A stretch of 64,000 nt of DNA, taken from NCBI RefSeq assembly GCF_007995155.1, contig NZ_CP042593.1, forward strand, positions 4,444,001-4,508,000, read 5' to 3'. The position numbers and the translations under genes were made by a program. The stretch is from Cytobacillus dafuensis. GTDB lineage: Bacteria; Bacillota; Bacilli; Bacillales; Cytobacillaceae. The notes beneath the pieces are model-generated. The model made no database searches. It was not told where the DNA came from and worked only from the letters and a program-made list of their open reading frames with translations. Shown piece by piece: positions 52,451 through 61,712 of this stretch. Each line of letters opens with the position of its first letter. Position 1 is the stretch's first letter.

Positions 52451-53692
52451 TCAGGAATTGGCCTTTTCTTTTTGCTTCATTTCGATATTTTCAAGAATCT
52501 CATCTACAATGCTTTTCCAAGAATATTGATCGATGGCAAGCTTTCTGCCATTTTCACTCATTGCTTGGTACTCTTCGTCTGATACTTTCATTAACTCCTC
52601 AATTGCGCCCGCAATCCCCTCAGGGTTTTCTGGAGGAGCAATTTTTCCACAGTGATATTCTTCAAGGATTGCAGCGCTTTCGCCATCACCACAGTATAAA
52701 ACAGGCTTTCCTGAAGAAATCGCTGGGAATATTTTGGAAGGCCTTGCCCCTTTGAACAGCTCAATATTCCGTAGCGAAACAACGCTGTAATCAGCAATTG
52801 AGAACATTTTAGGCATTTCAGATACAGGAACTGAACCGTAAAATGTCACATTATCAAGCGCTAAATCCTCTTTCATTTTTACCAGCTTTTCACGTTCTTG
52901 TCCGTCTCCTACAAAGAGGAAATGTACATCGGGCTGATTGTCCTTTAGTAAAAGAGCCGCTTCCAACACAGAATCCAGTCCTTGTGCATAGCCTAATGCT
53001 CCAGCATACATAAATACCTTTTTCTCCTGTATGCCAATTTTCTCAAGAAGCTCATGGTCCTTCGGGAGTGGTTTAAATGTATCTGTGTTTACTCCATTTG
53101 GAAGAAGAAAGACATCGGCTTCATTCTTCCCTTTTCGAACCATGTAGTCCTTAATTCCTTCTGTCGCTGTAGCAATTTTCCATGATTTCTTATATAGAAA
53201 TTTTTCCAGCATTTCCGCTAAACGGATAAAGGTTTTATTTTTTAAAATGCCTAATTCAACTGCTGACTCAGGCCAAATATCTGCGACGTTGAAGACGAAT
53301 TTAGCTCTCTTCATTTTCGCGCCAAGATAACCCGTTATTCCGAGAAAAAGCGGCGGCGAGTTACAGATGATAACATCCGTTGGCTTAGACTTTGCTAATG
53401 AATAAAACGCACTAAAAGTGAAGGAAAAATAAGAAGCTAGCCGCTTCCAAAAGCTTCCCTTTGGAGATGGATAAATCCAAGATCGATGAACAGGGATCCC
53501 ATCCCAATCTTCAAACATATAAAACCTTCCTCGATATTCCTCTGGGATAATCCCATGAGGATGATGAGGAAATGCTGTTATCACTTCCACCTGATGTCCT
53601 CTGCTAATTAGCTCTTTGCTCACTTCGTATACACGAATTTGCGGAGCACCTGTTTCAGGGGGAAAATGCTGACATAAGTAAATCACTCTCAT
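52451..53692 (-). CDS. family 4 glycosyltransferase (WbuB-like)
   Basis: A 413-residue GT-B retaining transferase. The N-terminal domain starts MRVIYLCQHFPPETGAPQIR as in WbuB/ColI-type enzymes; the C-terminal nucleotide-sugar half has VFMYAGALGYAQGLDSVLEA, LFVGDGQEREKL and SGKPVLYCGDG. It builds a repeat-unit sugar at the cytoplasmic membrane face. Last gene of the polysaccharide cluster, 13 bases after galU. Confidence 0.88.
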   Translation of the reverse strand: MRVIYLCQHFPPETGAPQIRVYEVSKELISRGHQVEVITAFPHHPHGIIPEEYRGRFYMFEDWDGIPVHRSWIYPSPKGSFWKRLASYFSFTFSAFYSLAKSKPTDVIICNSPPLFLGITGYLGAKMKRAKFVFNVADIWPESAVELGILKNKTFIRLAEMLEKFLYKKSWKIATATEGIKDYMVRKGKNEADVFLLPNGVNTDTFKPLPKDHELLEKIGIQEKKVFMYAGALGYAQGLDSVLEAALLLKDNQPDVHFLFVGDGQEREKLVKMKEDLALDNVTFYGSVPVSEMPKMFSIADYSVVSLRNIELFKGARPSKIFPAISSGKPVLYCGDGESAAILEEYHCGKIAPPENPEGIAGAIEELMKVSDEEYQAMSENGRKLAIDQYSWKSIVDEILENIEMKQKEKANS

Positions 53693-53705
53693 TTTCCCAT
53701 CTCCA

Positions 53706-54569
53706 TTAGTTCACTTTTAATTGCTTAATATAGGCTTCAAGCTTATCTTTAAGATCTGGTCTTTTTAAAGCATAGTCAATTGACGCTTGTAAAAATCCAA
53801 ACTTATCTCCAACATCATAACGATTTCCTTGAATGATATAAGAGTAAATAGACTCTTTACCTAGCAAGCGATCAATTGCATCGGTTAGCTGAATTTCACC
53901 TTTTTTATCTGGTGCTACTTCTTCAAGCAATTCGAAAATAGCTGGTGATAATATATAGCGTCCTACAATGGCTTGAGTAGACGGAGCTTCCTCAATCGCA
54001 GGCTTTTCTACTAGACTTTCCACTTTAAAAAGCTCGCCATTTTTTTCGGAGTAATTTACGATTCCATACTTATTAACCTCTGACCGCGGAACCTCATTAC
54101 AGCCAAGTATGCTTGCTTGGACTTCATTATATTGATTAATCATTTGTTTAAGAGCTGGAACTTCACTATCAACGATATCGTCGCCAAGCAAGACAGCAAA
54201 TGGCTCATTGCCAATGAATTTTTTTGCACATAATACAGCATGTCCTAAACCAAGCGGTTCTTTTTGACGTACATAATGTATATCAACGAGGTTGGAGATA
54301 TTCTCAACAATTTCGAGCATGTCATGCTTGCCTGTTCTTTCAAGCAACATTTCTAATTCAACCGATTTATCAAAATGATCCTCGATGGCTCTTTTGCTTC
54401 TTCCTGTTACAATGATAATATCCTCAATACCAGATTCCACTGCTTCTTCAATAATATATTGAATCGTCGGCTTATCAACAATTGGAAGCATTTCCTTCGG
54501 CTGTGCCTTTGTTGCTGGCAAAAATCTCGTTCCTAACCCTGCAGCAGGAATTACTGCCTTTTTAATCAT
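53706..54569 (-). CDS. galU: GalU, UTP-glucose-1-phosphate uridylyltransferase
   Basis: A 287-residue enzyme making UDP-glucose. GLGTRFLPATKAQPKEMLPI is the nucleotide-binding signature, with VDKPTIQYIIEEAVESG and VGDKFGFLQASIDYAL later. The start overlaps the stop of the upstream glycosyltransferase by four bases. Confidence 0.95.
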   Translation of the reverse strand: MIKKAVIPAAGLGTRFLPATKAQPKEMLPIVDKPTIQYIIEEAVESGIEDIIIVTGRSKRAIEDHFDKSVELEMLLERTGKHDMLEIVENISNLVDIHYVRQKEPLGLGHAVLCAKKFIGNEPFAVLLGDDIVDSEVPALKQMINQYNEVQASILGCNEVPRSEVNKYGIVNYSEKNGELFKVESLVEKPAIEEAPSTQAIVGRYILSPAIFELLEEVAPDKKGEIQLTDAIDRLLGKESIYSYIIQGNRYDVGDKFGFLQASIDYALKRPDLKDKLEAYIKQLKVN

Positions 54570-55648
54570 GATTTCATCCCCTCTTTCAAGGTTTGTCCAT
54601 AAAGATCTAACATTCCATTTGCATTATCGACCCAGTTATAATTAGCTTTCACATGGTCAATCCCTGCTAGACCCATTTCGGTGCTTTTTTCTTTATTCTC
54701 AATTAAAGATAGGATGGCCTTCGCCAATTCTTCAGAATTTTCCTTTGGTACTACGTAGCCAGTCTTTCCTTCCAAAACAACTTCAGGCAGCCCACCGACA
54801 TTCGAAACGACAACAGGTACTCCACATGCCATTGATTCAACCGCAGCAACACCAAAGCTCTCAGAGTCCTCGGTAGAAGGCACACCGAATACATCCATTT
54901 TATTGATATATTCAGGAACCTTATCATTAGGAACCCTGCCTGTAAAAGTCGTGACATGATCAATTTTCAGATCACGCGTCAATTGGATATACTCATCCTT
55001 CTGCTTGCCATCCCCAACAATAAGCAGCTTGGAATTTTTCTTGCTTGAGTGGATTGAGGCAAAGGCGTGAATTAAATCACCGATTCCGTATTTATCTTCC
55101 AAAGCCTTTACCGTCCCAATCGTGATATGATCATCCGATTTCAAACCTGAAATAGGCTTGAATTTTTCCATATCCACGCCAAATGGAGTGACAAATATTT
55201 TTTTACCAGTATACTTATTTGTTTCTTTAGCCATGATATGACTTGTAGAACAAATGACATCCGCTTTTGAAAGCGTATATTCGACAATTTTTCGATTCAT
55301 ACTGCCTTGCTGTGGAAATTGAAATATATCTCTTCCCCATACCGATACGTAGAAAGGCTTATAATTTGCAAGTGCCCCGATAAACCCATAGCTTGATACA
55401 TAATGCGCATGAAGAATATCCGGCTGGAATTGCTTTAAAATTTTCTTTAAAGCGAAAACACTTGAAATATAGGATAGCTTTCCTGGAAGCAGCTTCGGAA
55501 GTGTAATCGTATCAATTTCCTTCGCATTCTCCTCAGAGTAATGATCAAAAAAAGTTACGACCTTCACATTGATACCTTTATTTTTGTAAAATAAGGCCCA
55601 CTTATGAGTGTGTATTGATTTGCTCGGAGCCAAAATTAATACTTTCAT
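54566..55648 (-). CDS. family 4 glycosyltransferase
   Basis: A 360-residue GT-B enzyme: MKVLILAPSKSIHTHKWALF, ILHAHYVSSYGFIGA, ITIGTVKALEDKYGIGDLIH and the C-terminal EDSESFGVAAVESMACGVPV with ESFG catalytic Glu. Substrate unknown. Translationally coupled to galU. Confidence 0.9.
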   Translation of the reverse strand: MKVLILAPSKSIHTHKWALFYKNKGINVKVVTFFDHYSEENAKEIDTITLPKLLPGKLSYISSVFALKKILKQFQPDILHAHYVSSYGFIGALANYKPFYVSVWGRDIFQFPQQGSMNRKIVEYTLSKADVICSTSHIMAKETNKYTGKKIFVTPFGVDMEKFKPISGLKSDDHITIGTVKALEDKYGIGDLIHAFASIHSSKKNSKLLIVGDGKQKDEYIQLTRDLKIDHVTTFTGRVPNDKVPEYINKMDVFGVPSTEDSESFGVAAVESMACGVPVVVSNVGGLPEVVLEGKTGYVVPKENSEELAKAILSLIENKEKSTEMGLAGIDHVKANYNWVDNANGMLDLYGQTLKEGMKS

Positions 55649-55660
55649 AATTCCTCCTAT

Positions 55661-55872
55661 ACAGTGAAACTTCCATCAGTGGGGGTTTTTCGACGCACAG
55701 GACATGCTAGTGCCGACGTTGCCACAGGACATGGCGTTCTTAGTTGGCTTTCATCCCCACTGATGGTTAGTTGAACCAATCGGGCCTTTACGGGCAGTTG
55801 ATTCCCCACTTAGGTTTCTTTGATTCTCTCACAAACTTGAAGTGGGGGTCTTACTGCCCGTTAATCTGCGAT
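55661..55872 (+). repeat. dispersed element H, copy 3 (one insert)
   Basis: Core as in copy 4 (ccatcagtgggggttttt, cactgatggttagttgaacc, gggcctttacgggcagttga, gtgggggtcttactgcccgt) with one internal acgttgccacaggacatggc module. Lies between two glycosyltransferase genes. Confidence 0.85.
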
Positions 55873-55909
55873 ACATGCACGCTAGTGCTCGGAACCAGAT
55901 CTATTTTTA

Positions 55910-57022
55910 TTACTTTTCATTCAAAACTAATGCTTCTTTAACCTTTTCTACCCTAGCCAGCCATGAATGCTTTTGCACAAAGGTATTTTGGATATTTCCC
56001 CTGTAATTCGCGGCATTCCTCGCCATCTCTTGAATCGCCCTGGCCATATCCTCTGCCTTATCCTCACAGATTATGCCATATCCATCTGCTTCTATAATTT
56101 CTTTTTGTGCCTGACAATAGGTGGCGACGACAGGAAGCTCATTTGATAGATACTCAACTAGCTTAACAGGAACAGCAAAATCATTGTAGGTGCTCCGGAA
56201 TCTTGGAATATAGGCAAAGTCCATTTCACGGTATAGATCATTTAATGCTTCACCGCTAACATGCTTTACTTCTACACCCAACTCATTTAATCTGGCCTTT
56301 TTCTCTTCAGGCAATTGTTTGTATTCATCCTCGCGGCAAACAACCGTTAATTCGGAGACCTTCTCCTGCTTATTGGCCAATTCCAATGCATCAAGCAAAA
56401 GGAATAAACCGTAATCCTCATTATTAATGCCGCCTACATAAAGTCCTTGAGAAACTTGCGAGACTTTCTCTTTTCTCACAACTTTCATATCTTTACCGCC
56501 TGGAGGAAGCGAGATTTTCTCCTGCTGAATATCGACATACTTGCCCATCGCATCGCTCGGCAAGAAAATGACACGGCAATATTTGTTGTAAAAGCTTTCC
56601 TCCATCCGATAAATGGCTTTCATGACTGATTTTTTAACACCTTTTAACGGATAAAGCTCATCAAATTTCCAATACACATCACGGTAAAAAACGCCTACCG
56701 GAACATGATGCTGTTTTAGAAATTTCATGACCTTTGTGTCAACAAACGGCTTTTTAGGAATATGCCCTTTGTCTGTCAGCCAGAACGGAATCGTCTGATT
56801 TTCCATATAGCAAAACCAAAGATTATCAAGCTTCCCTGCAGCTCGCCATTCTTCAAAGAGAGCATGCCTAGCAGTTGAATTTCCGGATAGCAGCAAAATG
56901 TCAACCTTCTCCCTCTCCCCCCATTGCTGGAAGGCTTTCAATATTTCCTTCGGGCGAAGCTTAGAGCCGCTATTGGCATTCTCTGCTACTTCAAATGGAT
57001 AATATAGCAAAACTGATTTCAT
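55910..57022 (-). CDS. glycosyltransferase, GT4-like
   Basis: A 370-residue protein. The N-terminus (MKSVLLYYPFEVAENANSGS) and the C-terminal VKLVEYLSNELPVVATYCQA then GIICEDKAEDMARAIQEMAR follow the GT-B pattern with a helix-capping Glu, though the middle is diverged. Twelve bases after the polymerase gene, so probably cotranscribed. Sugar specificity unknown. Confidence 0.75.
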   Translation of the reverse strand: MKSVLLYYPFEVAENANSGSKLRPKEILKAFQQWGEREKVDILLLSGNSTARHALFEEWRAAGKLDNLWFCYMENQTIPFWLTDKGHIPKKPFVDTKVMKFLKQHHVPVGVFYRDVYWKFDELYPLKGVKKSVMKAIYRMEESFYNKYCRVIFLPSDAMGKYVDIQQEKISLPPGGKDMKVVRKEKVSQVSQGLYVGGINNEDYGLFLLLDALELANKQEKVSELTVVCREDEYKQLPEEKKARLNELGVEVKHVSGEALNDLYREMDFAYIPRFRSTYNDFAVPVKLVEYLSNELPVVATYCQAQKEIIEADGYGIICEDKAEDMARAIQEMARNAANYRGNIQNTFVQKHSWLARVEKVKEALVLNEK

Positions 57023-57034
57023 CCTGTTTTCTCC

Positions 57035-58417
57035 TTATCTTTCGTTTCCTGCCGCTTTCCTTTTTGAAAAGTAGGCAAACAAATCTAAACGAAATCTAAT
57101 AAACAATAACATTCCAACGAATAAGCAAGTGATGAATAGCCATATTGGATTAAATAGAAAATCGGCAAAGCCACCTACTAATGTCCGTGGAATATTGATG
57201 GAAAAATAAATAAATAAGCATAAAAAGATTGGATTTTTTGGAAGTCTGATAAAAATAATATAGAGTAGCTGAATAAATATCCCTACATATATCGTTCCAA
57301 TTATGACCCCTAAATAACCAAAGTTCGCATACGCTTCAGCAATAAACAGAGTATTTAATACTCCGCCTGTCCCATCCTCAATCCGATTTGGAAAAGCATT
57401 CGCCATAACAAGCCTTGCCGAGCGGACTTGTTCCACATCAAACCAGCCCGTTATGATAGACGGAAGACTGCTGCCATGCAAAAAAGGAATAGAGTCACCG
57501 AATATATCAAAATGCAAAAATGTCGGCGCAATTTGAGCCAGAATGATCCTTCCAATTGGGCCAGACGAATAGGATAAGAAAGCTTCAATATCATTCACGC
57601 CCTGAATGAATACATACATGAACACAATTGCCACCGCTCCGATAGCGGATAATGCGAAAATTTTCCCGCGTGTAAGCACCGTTTTTCCAATATAAATTCG
57701 AACAAAGATAAACATAATGATATAGAAGAAAATGGGAGACTTTGCCAAATCATATATGTTTATTAGGATCGCACTTCCAAAAAGGGCTAAAAATAAGAAA
57801 AACCATTTCAATTGCTTCGTCTTAACTGTATATACATACGCTATTAAGGATAGTAATGGTGTCAGAGCAATTGCAAAAATATTTCTTATTAAGACATTGC
57901 CGTTAAAATTACGTGCAGCGTCAATCCGCAGCTTACCAAGCTCAGCGAAATTCCCTTTTAACAATTCAAAAAGCGGGACTTGGTATGTCTTTAATAACGT
58001 ATAGGCAACAGCTAGCATGCTTATGATTGAAATACCTAGAAAAAGCAAATAAAATTCATTTTTTTGATCAAACGTATTGGCAACTGGTTTTTTCAGGTAG
58101 TCAGCAAATTCTCTCTTCGCATTAAAGTTTGCAAGCTTAGATACACCTAGCATCGTTAATGGAAGAAAAACCATGACAAATGATACCGCTGCAAAGCCGA
58201 TATACCTGCTGCTTTCATGGTCCAGCTTATTAATCATATAGTAATGATCAATATCCAGCACAATAAGCAAGCTTCCGATATAGCTCGATACGAATAAAGA
58301 ATAGTAAAAAACTAATGAAACTAAATTCGGCTTTGTCAAAGCAAGACTTCCTGACACTCTTTTAAAGAGCATGATAGATAGAATGGATACAATGATCCAT
58401 ACAAATAAAGCCAACAT
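57035..58417 (-). CDS. O-antigen-polymerase-like (Wzy) membrane protein
   Basis: A 460-residue protein with about 11-12 membrane helices and a large loop around 260-360 (PIGRIILAQIAPTFLHFDIF, ARLVMANAFPNRIEDGTGGV), the usual Wzy layout. It would join lipid-linked repeat units on the outer membrane face after the flippase. Sequence conservation in the family is low; assignment rests on topology and neighbourhood. Confidence 0.8.
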   Translation of the reverse strand: MLALFVWIIVSILSIMLFKRVSGSLALTKPNLVSLVFYYSLFVSSYIGSLLIVLDIDHYYMINKLDHESSRYIGFAAVSFVMVFLPLTMLGVSKLANFNAKREFADYLKKPVANTFDQKNEFYLLFLGISIISMLAVAYTLLKTYQVPLFELLKGNFAELGKLRIDAARNFNGNVLIRNIFAIALTPLLSLIAYVYTVKTKQLKWFFLFLALFGSAILINIYDLAKSPIFFYIIMFIFVRIYIGKTVLTRGKIFALSAIGAVAIVFMYVFIQGVNDIEAFLSYSSGPIGRIILAQIAPTFLHFDIFGDSIPFLHGSSLPSIITGWFDVEQVRSARLVMANAFPNRIEDGTGGVLNTLFIAEAYANFGYLGVIIGTIYVGIFIQLLYIIFIRLPKNPIFLCLFIYFSINIPRTLVGGFADFLFNPIWLFITCLFVGMLLFIRFRLDLFAYFSKRKAAGNER

Positions 58418-58505
58418 TCGTCAGCACCTACTTTTATGTGTAAATATTTGGGCGGCATCCTGTTAAGCTTCGTAAAAGGATGCCGTCTGTCAAAATTTCA
58501 TCTGT

Positions 58506-58745
58506 CGGTCACGATTAATTCTTTTTCGTGACCGGTTTGATGCTTTTTTCATCTTTTCGGTCACGATTAACTCCTTTTCGTGACCGCTTTGGTGCTTTTT
58601 TCATCTTTTCGGGCACGATTACTTCCTTTTCGTGACCGGTTTGATGCTTTTTCCATCTTTTCGGGCACGATTAACTCTTTTTCGTGACCGGTTTGGTGCT
58701 TTTTTCAACTTTTCGGTCACGATTACTTCTTTTGCGTGACTTCCA
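58506..58745. repeat. 52-bp tandem array D (4.6 units)
   Basis: Units start at 58506, 58558, 58610, 58662 and 58714, exactly 52 apart. Each has cggtcacg, 13 bases, cgtgaccg (8-bp arms, first G changed to gggcacg in two units) and a tail gtttgatgcttttttcatctttt. Lies between mnaA and the polymerase gene. Confidence 0.92.
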
Positions 58746-58766
58746 CAAGGAATAAGGAGGACCGAT

Positions 58767-59822
58767 TTACTTTTTAATTAATTCAACAATTTTTTCAGAA
58801 GCCTGACCATCGCCAAATACTTCTTTATATTGAGGGCTAACCTCTTTTTGAACAGCCGCAAGGATTTTCTCCGTGTCGGTTCCTGTTAAAATATTCGCTT
58901 CACCTTCAAGCGTCTCTACCCATTCTGTTTGTTCACGAATCGTTACACAAGGAACCTTCATAAAGTAGGCTTCCTTCTGAACACCGCCAGAATCCGTAAC
59001 AATTTTCTTTGCATTTGCTTCTAATGTCAGCATATCTAAATAACCGACAGGATCAATAACCTTTAAATTTGGTACATCATCTAGGTTCAATCCATAATCA
59101 GCTAATTTATGCTTCGTTCTAGGATGGATTGGCCATACCTTTACGTCTTCAATATTTGAAAAGGCATCAAGGATATTTTTCATCTTTTCGATATCATCTG
59201 TATTTTCTGCTCTATGAATTGTGATCAAATGATATTTTTTCGCTATTAAGCCAGCATCTTCTAGGATTGTTGATTTTTCATTCGCAAGCTCACGGTTATA
59301 TAAAACCGCATCATACATAACATCACCAATATTAAACACGTTGTGCGTAATATTTTCATTATCTAAGTTCGTTACAGCTGTATCAGTCGGGCAGAATAGA
59401 AATTCAGATACATGATCCGTCATGATACGATTAACCTCTTCAGGCATCTTCTTATTAAAACTTCTTAATCCCGCTTCAATATGGATAACTGGAACATGAA
59501 GCTTTGCAGCAACAAGAGCACCAGCTAAGGTCGAGTTCGTATCGCCATATACCATTAAGTAATCAGGATTTTCACTCAAAACGATGTCTTCAATCTTCGC
59601 CATCATTTCCCCGGTTTGCTTCCCATGATTCCCTGAGCCTACACCTAGATGGTAATCCGGCTTTGGAATATGCAACTCTTCGAAGAAAATATCAGACATA
59701 TTCGCATCATAATGCTGACCAGTATGAATGATTTTCTCTTCCATATGCTTTCTTAAAACCCTCGAAACAGGAGCTGCTTTAATAAATTGCGGTCTGGCGC
59801 CAATGATTGTTAATATTTTCAT
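58767..59822 (-). CDS. mnaA: UDP-GlcNAc 2-epimerase
   Basis: A 351-residue non-hydrolysing epimerase giving UDP-ManNAc for wall polymers. GARPQFIKAAPV, HTGQHYDANMSD, VYGDTNSTLAGALVAAKL, HIEAGLRSFNKKMPEEVNR and TDSGGVQKEAYFMKVPCVTI are all present. B. subtilis mnaA also lies near tagU. It overlaps the upstream gene by four bases. Confidence 0.95.
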   Translation of the reverse strand: MKILTIIGARPQFIKAAPVSRVLRKHMEEKIIHTGQHYDANMSDIFFEELHIPKPDYHLGVGSGNHGKQTGEMMAKIEDIVLSENPDYLMVYGDTNSTLAGALVAAKLHVPVIHIEAGLRSFNKKMPEEVNRIMTDHVSEFLFCPTDTAVTNLDNENITHNVFNIGDVMYDAVLYNRELANEKSTILEDAGLIAKKYHLITIHRAENTDDIEKMKNILDAFSNIEDVKVWPIHPRTKHKLADYGLNLDDVPNLKVIDPVGYLDMLTLEANAKKIVTDSGGVQKEAYFMKVPCVTIREQTEWVETLEGEANILTGTDTEKILAAVQKEVSPQYKEVFGDGQASEKIVELIKK

Positions 59823-61426
59823 ATAGAATCACCTTTCAAGCTTTGGATATAGTCTTTTGCTAAAAACGAATTAATATTATAAGGCTGCTTATATTTAATA
59901 CGGTCATATTTAAAGGACAATGCCTTTAAATAATCAGGATAGCTTTTGTAAATTCCATACCATTCCATTGGTTCTGTATAGTATCTTTCAAATAGCTTTT
60001 TTTGATTATAAAGCTTTTTCGCCGGCTTATATAATATTCCATACTTCTCTTTTAACGAAACAGCCTTCACAGCAGCTGGCTTTTCCGGTTTTGGGAAGTA
60101 GTCTGGATACATTTGATGAAGTGTATAATCATATAAATATTTTTTAAAGCGAAACTCTACTGGAACGGTCTTGAAAAATTCCATTAAACGGTCATCCCAT
60201 AATGGAATCTCCCAGCTCTTCTGATAGAACTCATACACTCTCACGGAATTAATGATGAATTTAGCTTGTCTCTCGCGCCAATCCCAATATTCAAAGAGAG
60301 CACTTGCCTGTTCATTTGTTTCATATGGCAAGTCTCCAAATGATCGCTGAATTTCAGCCAAGACATCTTCGCCAGATTTGTGGATACCCTTATCCATCTC
60401 CCAAAGCTTATGATGCTTTTGAAGGGTAAACTGAATGACATCATCCAACGTAAATTCTCTGTCCACCGTGATTTCATAGGCTAAATGACTGCCCGCAACG
60501 AAATCACCAGAATGGCCAGGGATAAACACATAATCTTTATCCTGTTTTGCAAGAATCTCTCGAACCGCTGGCCAATCCTGTAAATGGGCCATTGATGAGC
60601 CGTTCACCGCAAAGTTGACATAATCCTTCCATTCCTGCGAATGATACCAGCGATACCAATCATCCTTCTTATACTCGATGAAATCCCATTTTAATCCTAG
60701 ACGATTCGCAATATCTTTACTAACTAATGCTTCTTTATTCTCCCTTTTACCATATGTAAAGGAAGAAATGTCTTCAATTCCATACTCTTTTAACAATAAA
60801 GCAATAATGCGAGAATCATATCCGCCGCTCAATGGCAAAATAGGCGCTTTATTAATCAATCGTTTGATTAAATCTTCAAACACTGCTAACAGAACCGTTT
60901 TCAGCTCTTCACTGAATTCCTCAATATCCTTGTTCAAAGGGTGGTGATAGAATTGATAATATTCTTGTTTATCAACCTTCCCTTCTTCATGAATCCGGAT
61001 ATAAGAGCCAGCTTCAATTTGGTAAACACCTTCATAAAGCGTCTTTTCGTTCGCAGTAAAGCCCGTGATAAGGAACTCTTTTGCAGCTGTTTGATGCAGG
61101 GGTTTATCCTTCTGGTGTGAAATCTTATCTGTCACAATCCAGTGAGACCCCTCTTTATAGTAAAAAAGAGGAATACTTCTCTTTCGATCGACAATAGCAA
61201 GCAATTCATTTTGGGCAGCTTTAATAAAAACAAACTCGCCAATTAAATCATTTAGATGATTTTCAAAAAATCCTTCCTCTTGAAAGACTTCTTGAATATT
61301 ATCCATATGATAATATTTCCCTTTGTAAATAACATAACCGCCAAAATAGATTTGGCCAAAAGGAAATTGGAATTCTTTTATAAGTCTGTTGTCTGTAATC
61401 TTTACTTCATTTAACAAACGGATCAC
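59819..61426 (-). CDS. asparagine-synthetase-like protein
   Basis: A 535-residue two-domain protein. The N-terminal domain resembles the AsnB glutaminase fold (FGGYVIYKGKYYHMD, LIGEFVFIKAAQNELLAIVD) but the sequence begins MIRLLNE, with no Cys at position 2, so glutamine hydrolysis is not expected. The C-terminal domain has the ATP PP-loop LSGGYDSR at about 205 and continues as the synthetase fold. In a polysaccharide cluster it may amidate a sugar acid using ammonia or another amine; that is inference. Confidence 0.8.
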   Translation of the reverse strand: MIRLLNEVKITDNRLIKEFQFPFGQIYFGGYVIYKGKYYHMDNIQEVFQEEGFFENHLNDLIGEFVFIKAAQNELLAIVDRKRSIPLFYYKEGSHWIVTDKISHQKDKPLHQTAAKEFLITGFTANEKTLYEGVYQIEAGSYIRIHEEGKVDKQEYYQFYHHPLNKDIEEFSEELKTVLLAVFEDLIKRLINKAPILPLSGGYDSRIIALLLKEYGIEDISSFTYGKRENKEALVSKDIANRLGLKWDFIEYKKDDWYRWYHSQEWKDYVNFAVNGSSMAHLQDWPAVREILAKQDKDYVFIPGHSGDFVAGSHLAYEITVDREFTLDDVIQFTLQKHHKLWEMDKGIHKSGEDVLAEIQRSFGDLPYETNEQASALFEYWDWRERQAKFIINSVRVYEFYQKSWEIPLWDDRLMEFFKTVPVEFRFKKYLYDYTLHQMYPDYFPKPEKPAAVKAVSLKEKYGILYKPAKKLYNQKKLFERYYTEPMEWYGIYKSYPDYLKALSFKYDRIKYKQPYNINSFLAKDYIQSLKGDSI

Positions 61427-61475
61427 CTATTTTACAATCAAATTCGCCATGGCGTGATTGCACCCAAATTTTAAT

Positions 61476-61630
61476 AAAGTGAAACTTCCATCAGTGGGGG
61501 TTTTTCTTCATCCCCCACTGATGGTTAGTTGAACCAATCGGGCCTTTACGGGCAGTTGATCCCCCACTTACTCTTCTTTGCATACGCGAATCCTTGAAGT
61601 GGGGGTCTTACTGCCCGTTAATCTGCGATA
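61476..61630 (+). repeat. dispersed element H, copy 4 (core form)
   Basis: Shortest, cleanest copy: hairpin one ccatcagtggggg / cccccactgatgg (13-bp arms), hairpin two gggcagt...cccccactt / aagtggggg...actgccc. Lies between flippase and asparagine-synthetase-like genes. Confidence 0.88.
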
Positions 61631-61712
61631 AAAATCTGGGGCATTCACCAGAAGCTTAAACCTTACTTAGGGGGATTTTAATCTCACTAAATTGCATTCC
61701 TACTTATTGAAG

